DNA of 35,102 nucleotides, from contig BFEA01000035.1 in NCBI GenBank assembly GCA_003427395.1, forward strand, positions 617,874-652,975. The letters run 5' to 3'. The position numbers and the translations under genes are program-made. Source of the DNA: Chara braunii. Its lineage: Eukaryota; Streptophyta; Charophyceae; Charales; Characeae. This document shows, one piece after another, positions 1 to 9,888 of this stretch; positions within the stretch are counted from its first letter, which is position 1; each line of letters begins with the position of its first letter. The notes beneath the pieces were generated by a model. The model worked only from the letters and a program-made list of their open reading frames with translations, was not told where the DNA came from and did no database searches.

Positions 1-64
<64 letters not shown>
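1..64. repeat. (AG)n microsatellite
   Basis: Almost pure AG dinucleotide repeat that runs into the window edge, with one interruption near the end. It is simple-sequence DNA with no coding sense. Confidence 0.97.
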
Positions 65-2640
65 TCTCCTTTTTTGATGAGGGGAGTAATTTTTCAAATA
101 CCCCCATAAGTGGAGATATATGTCAAAATGTTCCTAAAAGATATGGGCACAATAGAATGACCTTTTGGGCTGATATGTTTATGTTATGCCTCTGTCAGAC
201 GGATGTGCAAATTCGCTTGGCCTTTTGCAAGTGCACCTACGAAAACTTGGCAATTGTCGGGGCATTTTGCAAAGTTGGGCAGCGTCCGATAGGGGTACAT
301 TGCAAAGATAGGATCCAACTGAAAGTTGGGGTGTTCCGCAAAATGTTTTTGTCATTGTCGCTCGCTGAGGCGGTCCACTTGTATAATTAAAGAACGATAA
401 AACAAAATAATATATTTGACTTGTCTTAAGTTTTGTTTTTGTATATAAATTGTGTTTCCCTTCCAGATCAACCCGGTCTATGTTGTTCTATTACCCACTT
501 ATGTGATCCCCGTTTTTGTGAGTGACCTACCCTCAATTATGGTGCGCACAAGCTGGTGGTACGGTGTGCGGGTATAATTATTATTGATCTTGCTAGCTGG
601 TTAAACTGAGACTCGAGCTACGAAATGAGTTCTGATTACATCAGTCAATACGACAACTCAACATCTTACTTCACGAAGGTCTGACTTCGTACGGTTGCGT
701 AGACTTGGATATTTGGGTTTATATGACAACATGAGGATACAGGTTTGGTAGTTGTGACTGGGGCTATGCCCAAACATATTTGATCAAAAATTCTTTTGTA
801 TCGACATCGAGTTATTTTCTGTCCTTCAAGAATTTGTCATTGCCACTTGGAGTCGGTTTCAACCAGTTATGAGGATAAAAAATAATATTTATGATGTTCG
901 AGGCATGATCCTCCAATAACTAAATTCCTGCTTCAAATTCACTATGTGGCCAGACTTGCTCTTAACACTGATTATTCTTGTTGGTAGTCATGCTTAACGT
1001 CCCATCTTAAAGATTGTTGTCGGGGCCTGGGTCTTATCGACGACTTGCGATTTGAGTGTTACCCTCAACGCAACCTTCAATCTTCAATACTCGAACTATG
1101 TTTGAGCGCTTGAATCACCGACCTATTCTGATGCTATTCTCAAGATGAAACAAACAGATTGTGCGGATGTGCTTGGTGACTTTGGAATATGGACTAGTTG
1201 GCTCGGGCCTAATCAGTATGAGATTCGTCAAACTTATGTGAGCTTCAAGAAGTAACCTGCTTCGGTTGAAATTCACAACCGAAAATAAAGGTATAGGTTG
1301 CCAGCACAGGCGGTTGGGGAGCAAAGGGGATTTAAGTTGGGTGCGATCAAGGGGACCGTTGCGAGCCAGGAAATTTCCACTCACATGGTAACCGTCCGTA
1401 CATGATTGTAAGTTGTAGTGCGGAAAGCAAACTCATGGTGATGGGATGAAGCGATCGTTGCACTAGTGTTCGAGAGAGGTTGTAAGTTTGGGAGGCATGC
1501 ATCTGGGTGGGGGCAACAGGAAAAATGTGGCAATTTTTAATATCATGTTTGTCATATTTCTTGTCCAAGTTTTTTACTATATCAACAATTGCGCATGTGT
1601 TTTGATAGAAGGATTCCGTCTTTTCACAAAACATCCAATTAAATAAACATTCGTCCAATATCCAGTCTGGGGGCATCATCAACAACAACAATAACTCAAT
1701 GTTGATTCAATATGAGGATTATTGTTGATCTGTTGTTGAACTCTTGTTGAACTTTCGTTGAACTCTTGTTGGACCATTGAGCTCTTGACTGCTCGGGAGG
1801 TCCTCCATGCTCGTGGCGGAGTGTGTGGCTGAGTGGAGAATGGAAAAAAAGGGAGAGTCGAGAGAGAGCTTAGTGAAGAGCGGGCAAGAGCCTGAGTGAG
1901 CACATGAGTGAGTGGTACGAGGGGAGGTTGAGTGAGAGAGAGGCAAATAAGAAGGAGAAGTCGTGTGAGAGAGAGGGAAAGAGGAGACAAAGTTAATGAG
2001 CGACAAGGTGAGTGAAAAAAGGTGGTGCATGCAAGTCTATTTTAACATTCTTGGAATTGAGCGCAAATGCACATACATGTGTAGGGAGGGAGGGAGAGAG
2101 GAAGGCTGCACGTGTGAGTGAGCAGGGAGAGGAGATCGCACATAGGAGTACCGAGCAGCCAACTTCCAAGCCGCTAAAGCAGGGGAACCTGGTTCAAATC
2201 AAGGCCAGGTTCTTTTGAAAGTTAATGAGCATCAGTGATCGTGTAAGTGTGGACTGATGAGGGAGACCAAGGCGAATTGGTGCTTGTGAACGAATATGAG
2301 TCCGCGAGACACTGACGGGAAAGTCAAACGCAAAGGTTACACTAGAGGTTAAACTTTCTCCTTTGGTTTAACATGTATTTGATATCGAAGTGTGTGATTC
2401 TTCAAATTAGTTATGAGACCAGGTCAAGCTCGAACTTCGTGCAGGTGCCAGCTGCGCTCATTTTGCCTAGGCAAACATGATGACAAGTGCCTCGAATATC
2501 ACTTGAGTTTTGGTTGGGCTCTACCTTTGCTCTTGTTTGTGACAAAGTTTCCATTTGTTCTGCGTTGATAATGACCGCATGTTTGATGCATGATCCACCG
2601 CTGCAAACTTTGTGTCGAACCTTCTACCTCACTCTGGATT
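65..2640. other. Unclassified intergenic or old repeat DNA
   Basis: No convincing gene is visible. Short open frames have no recognisable motif. The segment holds a TTGAAC-rich short tandem repeat (1681-1770) and a purine-rich, GAGA/GAGTGAG-type low-complexity tract (about 1795-2130). Because LINE-A sequence is readable just to the right, part of this stretch could be decayed upstream LINE-A, but I cannot trace it. Confidence 0.6.
1681..1770. repeat. Short tandem repeat, TTGTTGAACTCT-like
   Basis: An imperfect 12-15-bp unit (TGTTGAACTCT, TCGTTGAACTCT) repeats several times, preceded by AAC triplets. It is a simple minisatellite with no gene context. Confidence 0.7.
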
Positions 2641-2785
2641 GTAAAGCTCAATCGATGCTGGTTGTTTGTAAGAAAATCTGTCACTTTTTGCAACGTTCAA
2701 ATAATCGGAATACCCCACTGACCCATGTTTCTATGGGAGAAACCATGAGACCAGTTTCCCCCTGAAACCTCCAAACCAGAACACT

Positions 2786-3332
2786 ATGGTGTACCAGATC
2801 ACAGATATCAGTGATCTGGGAGACGAAGGCTGGGCGGCGAAAGAGTGGTGGATTTCTGAGACTTTTGAGTTTGCGAAGGAGCTAACCCCAAGGCCAACTT
2901 CTTTGCACCTTTCTTCACTAGACGGTTTTCAAGAAGTAGCAGTTAATGCTCATCTAAAGAAGGAAAGAGGGGCTAGAGGAGCAATGTGGTGTGCTTCTCT
3001 CCCAATGACTCTGTGTCCTCTGACCGAAGCGGTTGTGGATACTAGGTCGTTAGTTTGGTTTTTTAATACGAAACTTAAAAAAGTGAATTAGAATTCTTAT
3101 TCTTTTACCGTTGGAGTTGCTCTGCTCAGATCAAAGGTGGCAAAAAGAAGGGCGGTCACAGGCATGCTGGTGATCCCAGACGACTAGCTTCAATCGCTAT
3201 GGAAACAGTTGAAGAACATGCTTTCACAAAAAACTGACCAGCATCACATGGCTCCAAACTTACCTTGCTGCTTCATCGACATTTAGTCTGGCAACAAAAG
3301 GAATGAAGGTTTCCAGTATCTGTGTAAGGTGT
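2786..3332 (+). pseudogene. LINE-A ORF2, C-terminal part upstream of the gypsy insertion
   Basis: The segment directly left of the gypsy 5' LTR reads as the region before and into the zinc-ribbon-like zf-RVT module of a plant LINE reverse transcriptase. A LQSLWKQLKNML stretch (frame 2, from about 3183) shifts across an A-run near 3229 into KKLTSITWLQTYL (frame 3) and ends in SICVRC at the insertion point. This matches the usual W..l...L-rich run followed by C-x2-C in zf-RVT proteins. The rest of the module (LWENIAHLWLSCP) resumes at 27088 in the same frame, beyond the gypsy element, which is strong support for the reading. An open frame at 2786-3091 is in the same frame as the first part and may be the preceding linker, but that is less certain. 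At least two stops and one frameshift make it dead. No catalytic RT motif is seen in this part. Confidence 0.68.
3328..3332. repeat. Target-site duplication, left copy (GGTGT)
   Basis: These five bases directly precede the 5' LTR terminus TGTAGCGG. The partner GGTGC directly follows the reconstructed 3' LTR end at 27083-27087. Five bp is the normal duplication length for Ty3/gypsy integration. Confidence 0.7.
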
Positions 3333-3467
3333 TGTAGCGGAACTCTGGTTGGTCTGTGAGACCAGCCTTTTGGCCTGTTCTCATAGGCCTGTGTTGTATT
3401 TGGGGTAGTCCAATTTAGGCCGGTACATTTGTCGGTACCAGCCAGTCCAGTCCAGTCCAGTCAGTCC

Positions 3468-3487
3468 GGCTGGGGTATACCCCAGCC
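3468..3487. promoter_or_regulatory. Perfect 20-bp palindrome in the LTR
   Basis: GGCTGGGGTATACCCCAGCC is its own reverse complement and sits in mid-LTR with a central GTATAC. The 3' LTR version has a one-base deletion and a substitution. It could be a protein-binding site or part of the core promoter, but function is inferred from position only. Confidence 0.45.
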
Positions 3488-3526
3488 AGAGTCTGTATTT
3501 TGGATCATTCTGCATTCGCACAGTTT

Positions 3527-3668
3527 GGAGTACGTGCGTTGGAGTCTCGCGTGGGAGTTGTGTTGTGCCATCTTGCTCCACTCTCATCCTTCATCTCGGA
3601 GTACGTGCGTTAGAGTCTCGCGTGGGAGTTGCGTTGTGCCATCTTGCTCCACTCTCATCCTCCATCTC
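3527..3668 (+). repeat. 71-bp tandem duplication inside the 5' LTR
   Basis: Two adjacent copies begin GGAGTACGTGCGTT and end CATCTC, differing at a few bases. The 3' LTR has a single copy. The duplication therefore arose after integration or was not copied into both LTRs. Confidence 0.92.
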
Positions 3669-3714
3669 CATCTGTATCCCAGGCGGAGCACCACACCTGG
3701 CGGGTCCGCCACAC

Positions 3715-3726
3715 TGGTATCAGAGC
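3715..3726 (+). promoter_or_regulatory. Primer-binding site for initiator-Met tRNA
   Basis: TGGTATCAGAGC is the classic plant LTR-retrotransposon minus-strand primer site, complementary to the 3' end of the plant initiator-Met tRNA. It lies one base after the LTR end, as expected, and fixes both the element orientation (+) and the LTR boundary. Confidence 0.95.
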
Positions 3727-4011
3727 GGGAACGCTCCCCGCTCCCACCCACCACACCGCACAGCAGGGAAAACAACCAAAACCTGACACTGTGTTTTTTG
3801 GCTGTTTTCCGGTCGTTCGCAGCTGAAAACAACGGGAAAACGTGGCGGCACGTGCAATAGTGAGGGAGCGACACGCGGCGAAGTTGCCGTCACGACGCAG
3901 CGGGGCCAAGACCGCCGCACACGCACGGGTCACGTGCCCACGCTGTCCCGCCCTGCCCCACTCCGCTCCGCTCCCGGATTTATTTATCAAGATCCGGGAT
4001 GCACGCTGCTG

Positions 4012-4033
4012 CCAGGGTTTGAACCTGGGCAGC
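4012..4033 (-). other. tRNA T-arm-like hairpin
   Basis: The minus strand reads CCAGG-TTCAAAC-CCTGG, a perfect 5-bp stem with a 7-nt loop, and GGTTCAAACCC fits the Pol III B-box consensus. A second good hairpin (TGGCTATGC/GCGTAGCCA) follows at about 4035-4057. I could not fit an acceptor stem or full cloverleaf, so it may be a tRNA-derived SINE remnant or only a leader RNA hairpin. Confidence 0.35.
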
Positions 4034-4187
4034 TGCTGGCTATGCGTGTGCGTAGCCACCTCTATAAGACACTGGCCACAGTGTGTGCATGGCTTTATAA
4101 GGCGGCACGCCCGTGTTGAAGACGTGACGTGCCAGCGATCTCCTGGTCTTGGTATACCTTGTGCCCTTGGAGATACCAAGGGCCAGG

Positions 4188-4406
4188 TATCATCTCTCTC
4201 TTCCCTCTCCCTACTAATCCACTTTCTCTACTTTTTTTTTCTCCTCTTACTCACCCCCTCTACTTCTTCCTCTTCTACCTCACTCACTTCCTTCTAATCA
4301 CTCTCACTACTCATACCCCTCTTCCCACCCCACCTTTTCTCCCACCACCCACTATTTTAATCTATTTTATTCATTTCTTTTCTTTTCTTTCTCCTCTTTT
4401 CTCTTT
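4188..4406 (+). repeat. G-free pyrimidine-rich tract
   Basis: For 219 consecutive bases the + strand contains no G and is mostly C and T. Beyond 4407 the bias continues with only a few G to about 4620. It is strongly strand-asymmetric. Confidence 0.95.
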
Positions 4407-4780
4407 GCTTCTTGATCCATCTTCACCTTTCCCATCCTTTTCTCTCCCATTTTCTCACCCTCCTCTCCCCCAACTACAACTCCATCACTTCCCCCATCTC
4501 CCCCTTCACTGTTTTTTTTTTTCTCACCTATTTCTGTCCTTTCTCCTTCATTTTTTCATTTTCCTTCCTCCCAACTTTGAAATTTTCTGTTTTTCTTCTT
4601 TTTATCTTTCTTTGATTTATATTTCTTTTTTTTCCAAAAACTCGAATTATCTCATTCCCCACCTTCTTTTCTCATTTTATGATTTATTTCATTTTTTTAT
4701 TATTATAAAAAATTGAATTTCTTTGCTGCACCCTTAAAATTTGATTAGGAGTTAGTCATTCTTGCTTTCAACACACATTC

Positions 4781-4933
4781 TGACCCCGTGGGGGTAACGA
4801 AATGCTGCCGAAATTTTCTCATTTTACTTAGCCTTTCTTCTTGACGACACACTTTGACCCCATGGGGGTAACGAAATGTTGTCGAATTTAAAAAAAAATC
4901 CAACACTTAATTTCTCTTCACCTCCTCATTTAC

Positions 4934-4968
<35 letters not shown>

Positions 4969-5083
4969 TTATTTATTATTTATTTTCTAAAATTTTTAAT
5001 TTGTGGCATTTTGAAACCTAGTGTGCTTATCTTGGGCTCTCCTTTCCCTTGGTACATTCTTGACCCCATGGGGGGTAGGGAAA
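4781..5083 (+). repeat. Three copies of a palindromic GACCCCATGGGGGTAACGAAATG-like unit
   Basis: The units start near 4781, 4854 and 5061. Each has a CCCC(A/G)TGGGG core and is followed by (G/A)AAATG(C/T)TG(C/T)C. They are separated by T/A-rich DNA including (TTTA)n. They are candidate binding sites in the leader. Confidence 0.75.
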
Positions 5084-5521
5084 TGTTGTCAAAAATTACA
5101 AAAAAATAAATATTATTTCTCTCTTCACATTTTGTTTACCTATTTCTTTAGTTATTTTTATTATTTATTTATTTATTTTTATTTTTTTCTTGAAATTTCA
5201 CTGTTTATTTATTTTTTTCTTCCGCCTCGCTCTCATGCTTGCTATTTTATTTTTTTTTATTAGGTCACCGGTACCCTACCCCAACCACTCAAACTCCGGT
5301 TTGGGTTTTCTTAGGTTTTTTCTAGCGTTTAGGGTTTTCCTAACCCCCCTACTTCCCCGTTCCATTCGGGCACCTTGGACCCGAGCAACCCTTCCCCCTT
5401 TGCAGGCGCCCGCTCTCGACTCACTATCCCCACCCGTGACTTTCTACCGCAGACCCCCCCCTACGCCCTCCGCTCACACTGACCTCCTCTGGCCCCCTCG
5501 AGTCCAGCCCGTCACCTCTCC

Positions 5522-7560
5522 ATGGCCGACGACGTGTCACAAGCCGCCGACGCGGCGACGACCTCGGCACCGGGCTCGATACGCATGCCGGCGGACCAAT
5601 GCGGTCAGCCCCAGGGGGATTTGCACAACCTCCTCATTTCCCTCCTTGCGCCCTTAGAGACGCAGGTGACGACTCTTGTCGTTGATCTGCGACAACTCCA
5701 GGACGCTGGCCGTCCTTCCTCTCCCAACTCTCTCTCTTCCCTTGGCTCCTAGTCTGGGTCCCCCATCCTCCGACATGGTGACCACGACGAAGCTTCTTCC
5801 TCCGCTGCCCCCGACCTGGCCATCCTGGTGACCGTCCACGCTCCTAGCACGACGGCCGCCACGAGCCAAGCCCTCCGTCACTCTACGGGTGCAACCGCCC
5901 TGATTCCTGCCACTACGGCCACGAGACCACAACCCGCTGCCGAGGTCTCAGCTTTTCCGGGTGCCCCGCTTCTCCTTCCCCTTCGCAAGACGGCCGCGCC
6001 ACCTGGCTCTCCCCCTTATGGGATGCCCCGCGTCGCTCATGCATCTACTTCCCCCACTCCTACTACTCCTCGTTCAATCTACGTTCGACGTCTCGAGGAC
6101 GAGCTTACCCAAACCCGGGCCGACCTCGCTCCGCACCCCCATCTTCCTCTACTCTTCCTTCCATGCAGGCTCGCTTCCCTCGCCCTGCACCCCCTCCACC
6201 CCCATCCTACCTTCTTCCTATTCCCTCGGTTGCTGCGACCTCTTCTACCGCAGCTCCCTCGCAGCCTGCCGTTGTTGCCCCCGCCGCTCCCCCATGCTGC
6301 CCGGGCGTACAGTCAGCAGCGCCCCTTTCTCCAGGATCTGCGCTGACTTACTCAGCCGTAGCGCAGACCTCTGCTCCTCGATCTCCTCGTCGCCAAAACG
6401 GCGGCGCAACACTCGTCCGCTTGACGAACATTGCCTTGTATGATGGTACAGGGATATGCGTGTCTCGGTGGCTGGAGTTTGCCACCTGCACGCTCCGGCT
6501 TATGGGCGTCCCACCTGACACGTAGGTGACTCACCTCTCCACGCGCCTGCGTGACGGTCTTTTCGACGCTTAGGAGGATTTCTACACCCACTCCCTTCGT
6601 GAGGGTCAGATCCCGACCTTCATGGATTTCAGGCGTTCCTCGAGGATCTCTTCGGAGCCCGACATGACGTGACTGACGCCTTCGAGCGTGTCGTTACTAC
6701 ACGCTGGTCCGACTCTGGTGGCGCTGCCGGCCTGGACTGCCACATCGAAGTCTTTCAGGACGCCCGCCTCATTTGTGATGTGGCGTTCCTCAGACTTCCC
6801 TTATCGATCGTTTCTTGGCCAGCCTTCCCCTTGAGTACCGCTCCGAGTTATCGAGGTACGACTTCACATCGGCCCCGCAAGCTTACGAGGCTGCCAGAGC
6901 CCATCAGCGGATGCCGGCCCGTCTTCAACATCCTTCCTCCTCCCAGCCTCAGCGTACTGGTTATGCCCCCTGCTCCTCTTACGACACCTCCCAGCGCCGT
7001 TCCCCTTTCCGCGGTTGCCCCCGCCGTTCCGTGCAGCATGGCCGCCACTTCTCGCGCCGCTTCAGCGCGCTCGAGTATGGTGAGCAGGACGCTGTTGCCC
7101 CTCTGTCGCCTAAGGGTGACCATAGCGACGACCTCGACCTTTGCGAGGTCGTCCACTACCACCTGGAGGACTCTACCCTCCCTATAGCTGAGCGCCTTCA
7201 GCTCGCCCTCCACCCTCTCCCGGGCACGCAGCCGCTCTGGTCACGCGGGCGCGTCGCCCCCCGAGGTCCCTTAGCAGGACCTCCCTCAGGGCTTTGTCCC
7301 TCCTTGCGGTGTCCTTTCCGTTGAGGAGCGCATAAGCATTTTGGGCCGACGTGGGTGTTTGCGCTGCCGCTAGGACGGTCATACCTCCACGCGGTGCCCT
7401 TACACTGCCACCCTCGACCGCCACTACGCTAAGCTCTTTCGCCGGCATCGAACTCAGTACCCCCCCGGCGCCTCGCATTCCCGCGGCGCCTCCTAGCCGC
7501 GGTGCAGTGTACACCTGCGTCCTCCTCAGTAGTCGGCTTCTCGACATCTCCGTCGCGGTG
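5522..7560 (+). pseudogene. gag: Degenerate Ty3/gypsy gag polyprotein
   Basis: Gag is the capsid/nucleocapsid protein that packages the element RNA in cytoplasmic particles. The N-terminal part (frame 2 from MADDVSQAAD at 5522) is Pro/Ala/Ser/Thr-rich. Frame 1 (6163 on) gives RLTNIALYDGTG...W.EFATCTLRLMGVP and then a HLSTRLRDGLFDA...EDFYTHSLREGQ stretch, typical of the retrotransposon Gag capsid domain. Frame 3 gives the following FLEDLFGARHDV part, and frame 2 at 6815 gives SLPLEYRSELSRYDF. A nucleocapsid CCHC knuckle of canonical C-x2-C-x4-H-x4-C spacing lies at 7356-7397 (frame 3) but contains an in-frame TAG (7371-7373). There are at least four frame changes and several stops, so no protein is made. 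The start at 5522 is the first plausible Met and is only a guess. Confidence 0.78.
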
Positions 7561-8660
7561 TGAGGAAACCCGTAGAGGGGTCGCCTACTGTTCGCTGAAG
7601 CCAAGGGCTACGGTGCCTGTCACTCGCCACGCCCACTTCGAAGGTCCTCAGCGACCAGCAGGGTGTCGGGGTTGGCACTGCCTACCACGCCCTTTTTTTT
7701 TAGTCTTGTCTATCGTTGAGTTTGCCGGTGAGCTTGCTCTGTCTCCACCCAGTCTGATGGGTCTTTGGTGAGTCTGGTGCCCTTTTAGGCTCGTTGTTTT
7801 TTTCAAGAGTTTGGTTCACATGATGCTGAATCCCTGCTCAGATCGCGGCTCGCTGAGTTTGGCTCAGTCTTAATGAGTATGCTTTAGATTTCACTGAGTG
7901 TCCCCCTTTTGCTTACTAGGTATTATTTGACGGTGTAAGGTCTTGTTCAACTTCCATGTTTCTACATCTGTGGAGTAGCATTTGCGGTTGCGTCGTGTAG
8001 GTACAATCTTTGTTCCTCTTCGAGCTAGTTGAGTCCCGTTTCAGTTCTACTGAGCACGGTCTCAAGTTCACAGGCTTCAATACTACGTCATCCACGTACT
8101 ATTTGAACCTTGCTTGGATTTGCAGAATTTCTGTTTTGGAGAGATCTGTTGCCGAGTTTGCTAGATCGGGCTAGGTCAACACCTTCCACGTTTATCCTTC
8201 AACTGACTCACTCTTTGTCCAGCCTGCAAACTCCATCATCTGATCAACCATCAATCTGTCTTAAGTCCTGCCTAGTCCCTTTTCCCCTGCTGACTCCTTC
8301 AGTTTCATCACATCTGATCCGGCCCCAAGTCTAGTGGAGTCAACGTTTATGATCACCGACAACAGTGACATTTTCATAATCTTGACGTAATAGTGGCAAT
8401 TTTAGGATTTACTCCTTATAATCAGGACTGCCAAGTTAACACAGCCTTCGAGGATCAACTGAGCAGAAAAACCCGGTTCAATGAGTCAGTTCAAGCCCGG
8501 ATTCCCGCATCAGTTCTCACTCCCTTCGTTGCTCTGGGATTCAATGCTCACTTTAGCTAAATAATTGGCTAATTAAATAAATAATTTGGCTAAAAGGAAG
8601 CTAACCGCAGTGAAAAGCGGTCTCCCGTAGAACCTGCATATGACACATAAGTAATTAAGT

Positions 8661-8686
8661 AAAAAAAAAAAAAAAAAAAAAAAAAA
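8661..8686 (+). repeat. Poly(A) tract, 26 A
   Basis: An isolated A26 run. It could be the tail of a plus-strand retroposon, but no recognisable retroposon body precedes it. Confidence 0.9.
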
Positions 8687-9572
8687 CTTACTCTCGAACA
8701 GTGTCTCAGTCCCCTTATACTCAGTTGCCGCTTGGTGCTTTCCCCACTTGTTCAGGCGATCCTTCCAGAGCAGGCCACGTGGACTGTTCTCTGCCTGTTT
8801 GTCATATGCTTATCCCACATGGCATTTTTGGAATTTTCAAGAATGTCAGTGGCAGATATGAAACTTTGCCTTTCAAAGGAGGTAATCACTACGAACTTGA
8901 ATCCAAATTTCATGAGGAGAGTCACTTTGGCTTTCAGCTCTCTTCCTACTGGAATTTCAATGGTTCTCCACCAAGAAACAAGGCAGGTTCATCCCCACTA
9001 TGCATTTGTTGCTTGTTTTCTCGCCAACTGGGAAAATAGAGGTATGCATCGTTTAACACTTGTTTTCTACGGATGCATCATCAACAAGCGCACGGTAAGA
9101 CACATGCCAATTTTCTAGCATCCGGTTGGCTGTTGAAAGAGATCTACGCATTCCCACATGAACCTGGCATAGCCCAGGGCACGCGGATTCAAAGTCTATA
9201 CTTCGCTCTCTCTTGGCTCTCATGGGAGCGCCCTTCATTACTCTCAAGTGCGGAGAAGAGAATGAACTTCCAACTAGAACACGAATATGTACCTCGCTGT
9301 TTTCTTTGTCTTCTGTGCCTAGTGTGCCTGCCTGATTGTTCACCTATTAAAGGGATGAAAACGGACCTGTCCCAGAAATAGGGCAAGATGCACTGTAATA
9401 CTCTTGTCTTCTGCTCACTGCGGCTTTCCGGAATACTCTTCAAGCGAGAGAAATGACATGTGTCATCAATCTGAACGTGGAAAGATACATAGTCAACTTC
9501 TGCACTCGATTTTCAGTGCGAGCAAGTGCGCGGTGAGGGGGAAACGTATCTTCGGATATGAAATACCAGCTT

Positions 9573-9578
<6 letters not shown>

Positions 9579-9645
<67 letters not shown>
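9579..9645. repeat. (CT)n microsatellite
   Basis: An uninterrupted CT dinucleotide run of about 33 units. It encodes a spurious Arg-Glu repeat on the minus strand. Confidence 0.97.
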
Positions 9646-9648
<3 letters not shown>

Positions 9649-9888
9649 GTTTTTGAACCGATTCACACTCAGTAAGGAGGTTGACTTTCCCCTGATCTCC
9701 AGCTTGCTGGGTTCACTCACATAAGCAGTAATATTAAATAAAAGAAATACGAATACAGCAAATACAAAAAAAAAATTCTTCTCAGGCCGCTGCATGCTCT
9801 CTTACTATTCCCGAAAGTCCTTCCTCTCCTCCCCGATTCGACCCTTGACGAGTTCTGCACGCGCTGGTTTTCCCATGATTGCTCTGTA

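Larger units (their letters stand above)
3333..3713 (+). repeat. 5' LTR of chromovirus-type Ty3/gypsy element
   Basis: The LTR begins TGTAGCGG and ends CCGCCACA, a 7/8 terminal inverted repeat with canonical TG...CA ends. It is followed after one base by the primer-binding site. Its sequence is repeated at 18625-18896 and completed at 27062-27082, so it is an LTR pair. By eye the two LTRs differ at roughly 9% of aligned positions, so the insertion is old. This copy contains a 71-bp tandem duplication (3527-3668) absent from the 3' LTR, a CCAGT short repeat and a 20-bp palindrome (3468-3487). Confidence 0.92.
3727..5521 (+). other. Long low-complexity 5' leader of the gypsy element
   Basis: There is no coding signal before the gag-like frame at 5522. 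In order it holds a GC-rich part, a tRNA T-arm-like hairpin (about 4012-4033), a pyrimidine tract with no G from 4188 to 4406, T-rich DNA, (TTTA)n at about 4930-4985, and three copies of a GACCCCATGGGGGTAACGAAATG-like unit (4781, 4854, 5061). Open frames here (for example 4129-4716) encode only F/L/S/P low complexity caused by the pyrimidine bias. Confidence 0.7.

Noticed and set aside
157-390. 77-codon open frame
   Set aside because: No recognisable domain or supporting context; a frame of this length is expected by chance.
2170-2215. tRNA T arm (CCTGGTTCAAATCAAGG)
   Set aside because: The stem has a mismatch and no upstream D or anticodon arm fits.
4129-4716. 195-codon open frame rich in Phe, Leu, Ser and Pro
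   Set aside because: It is created by the G-free pyrimidine tract, which cannot form most stop codons; there is no motif and its composition follows the DNA bias.
7182-7604. 140-codon minus-strand frame opposite gag
   Set aside because: Shadow frame of GC-rich gag DNA; the plus strand carries the CCHC knuckle and capsid motifs.
8701-9381. Overlapping open frames of 96-128 codons
   Set aside because: Three overlapping frames on both strands with no known motif; I could not support any as a gene.
9493-9795. Minus-strand frame with an Arg-Glu repeat
   Set aside because: Translation of the (CT)n microsatellite.
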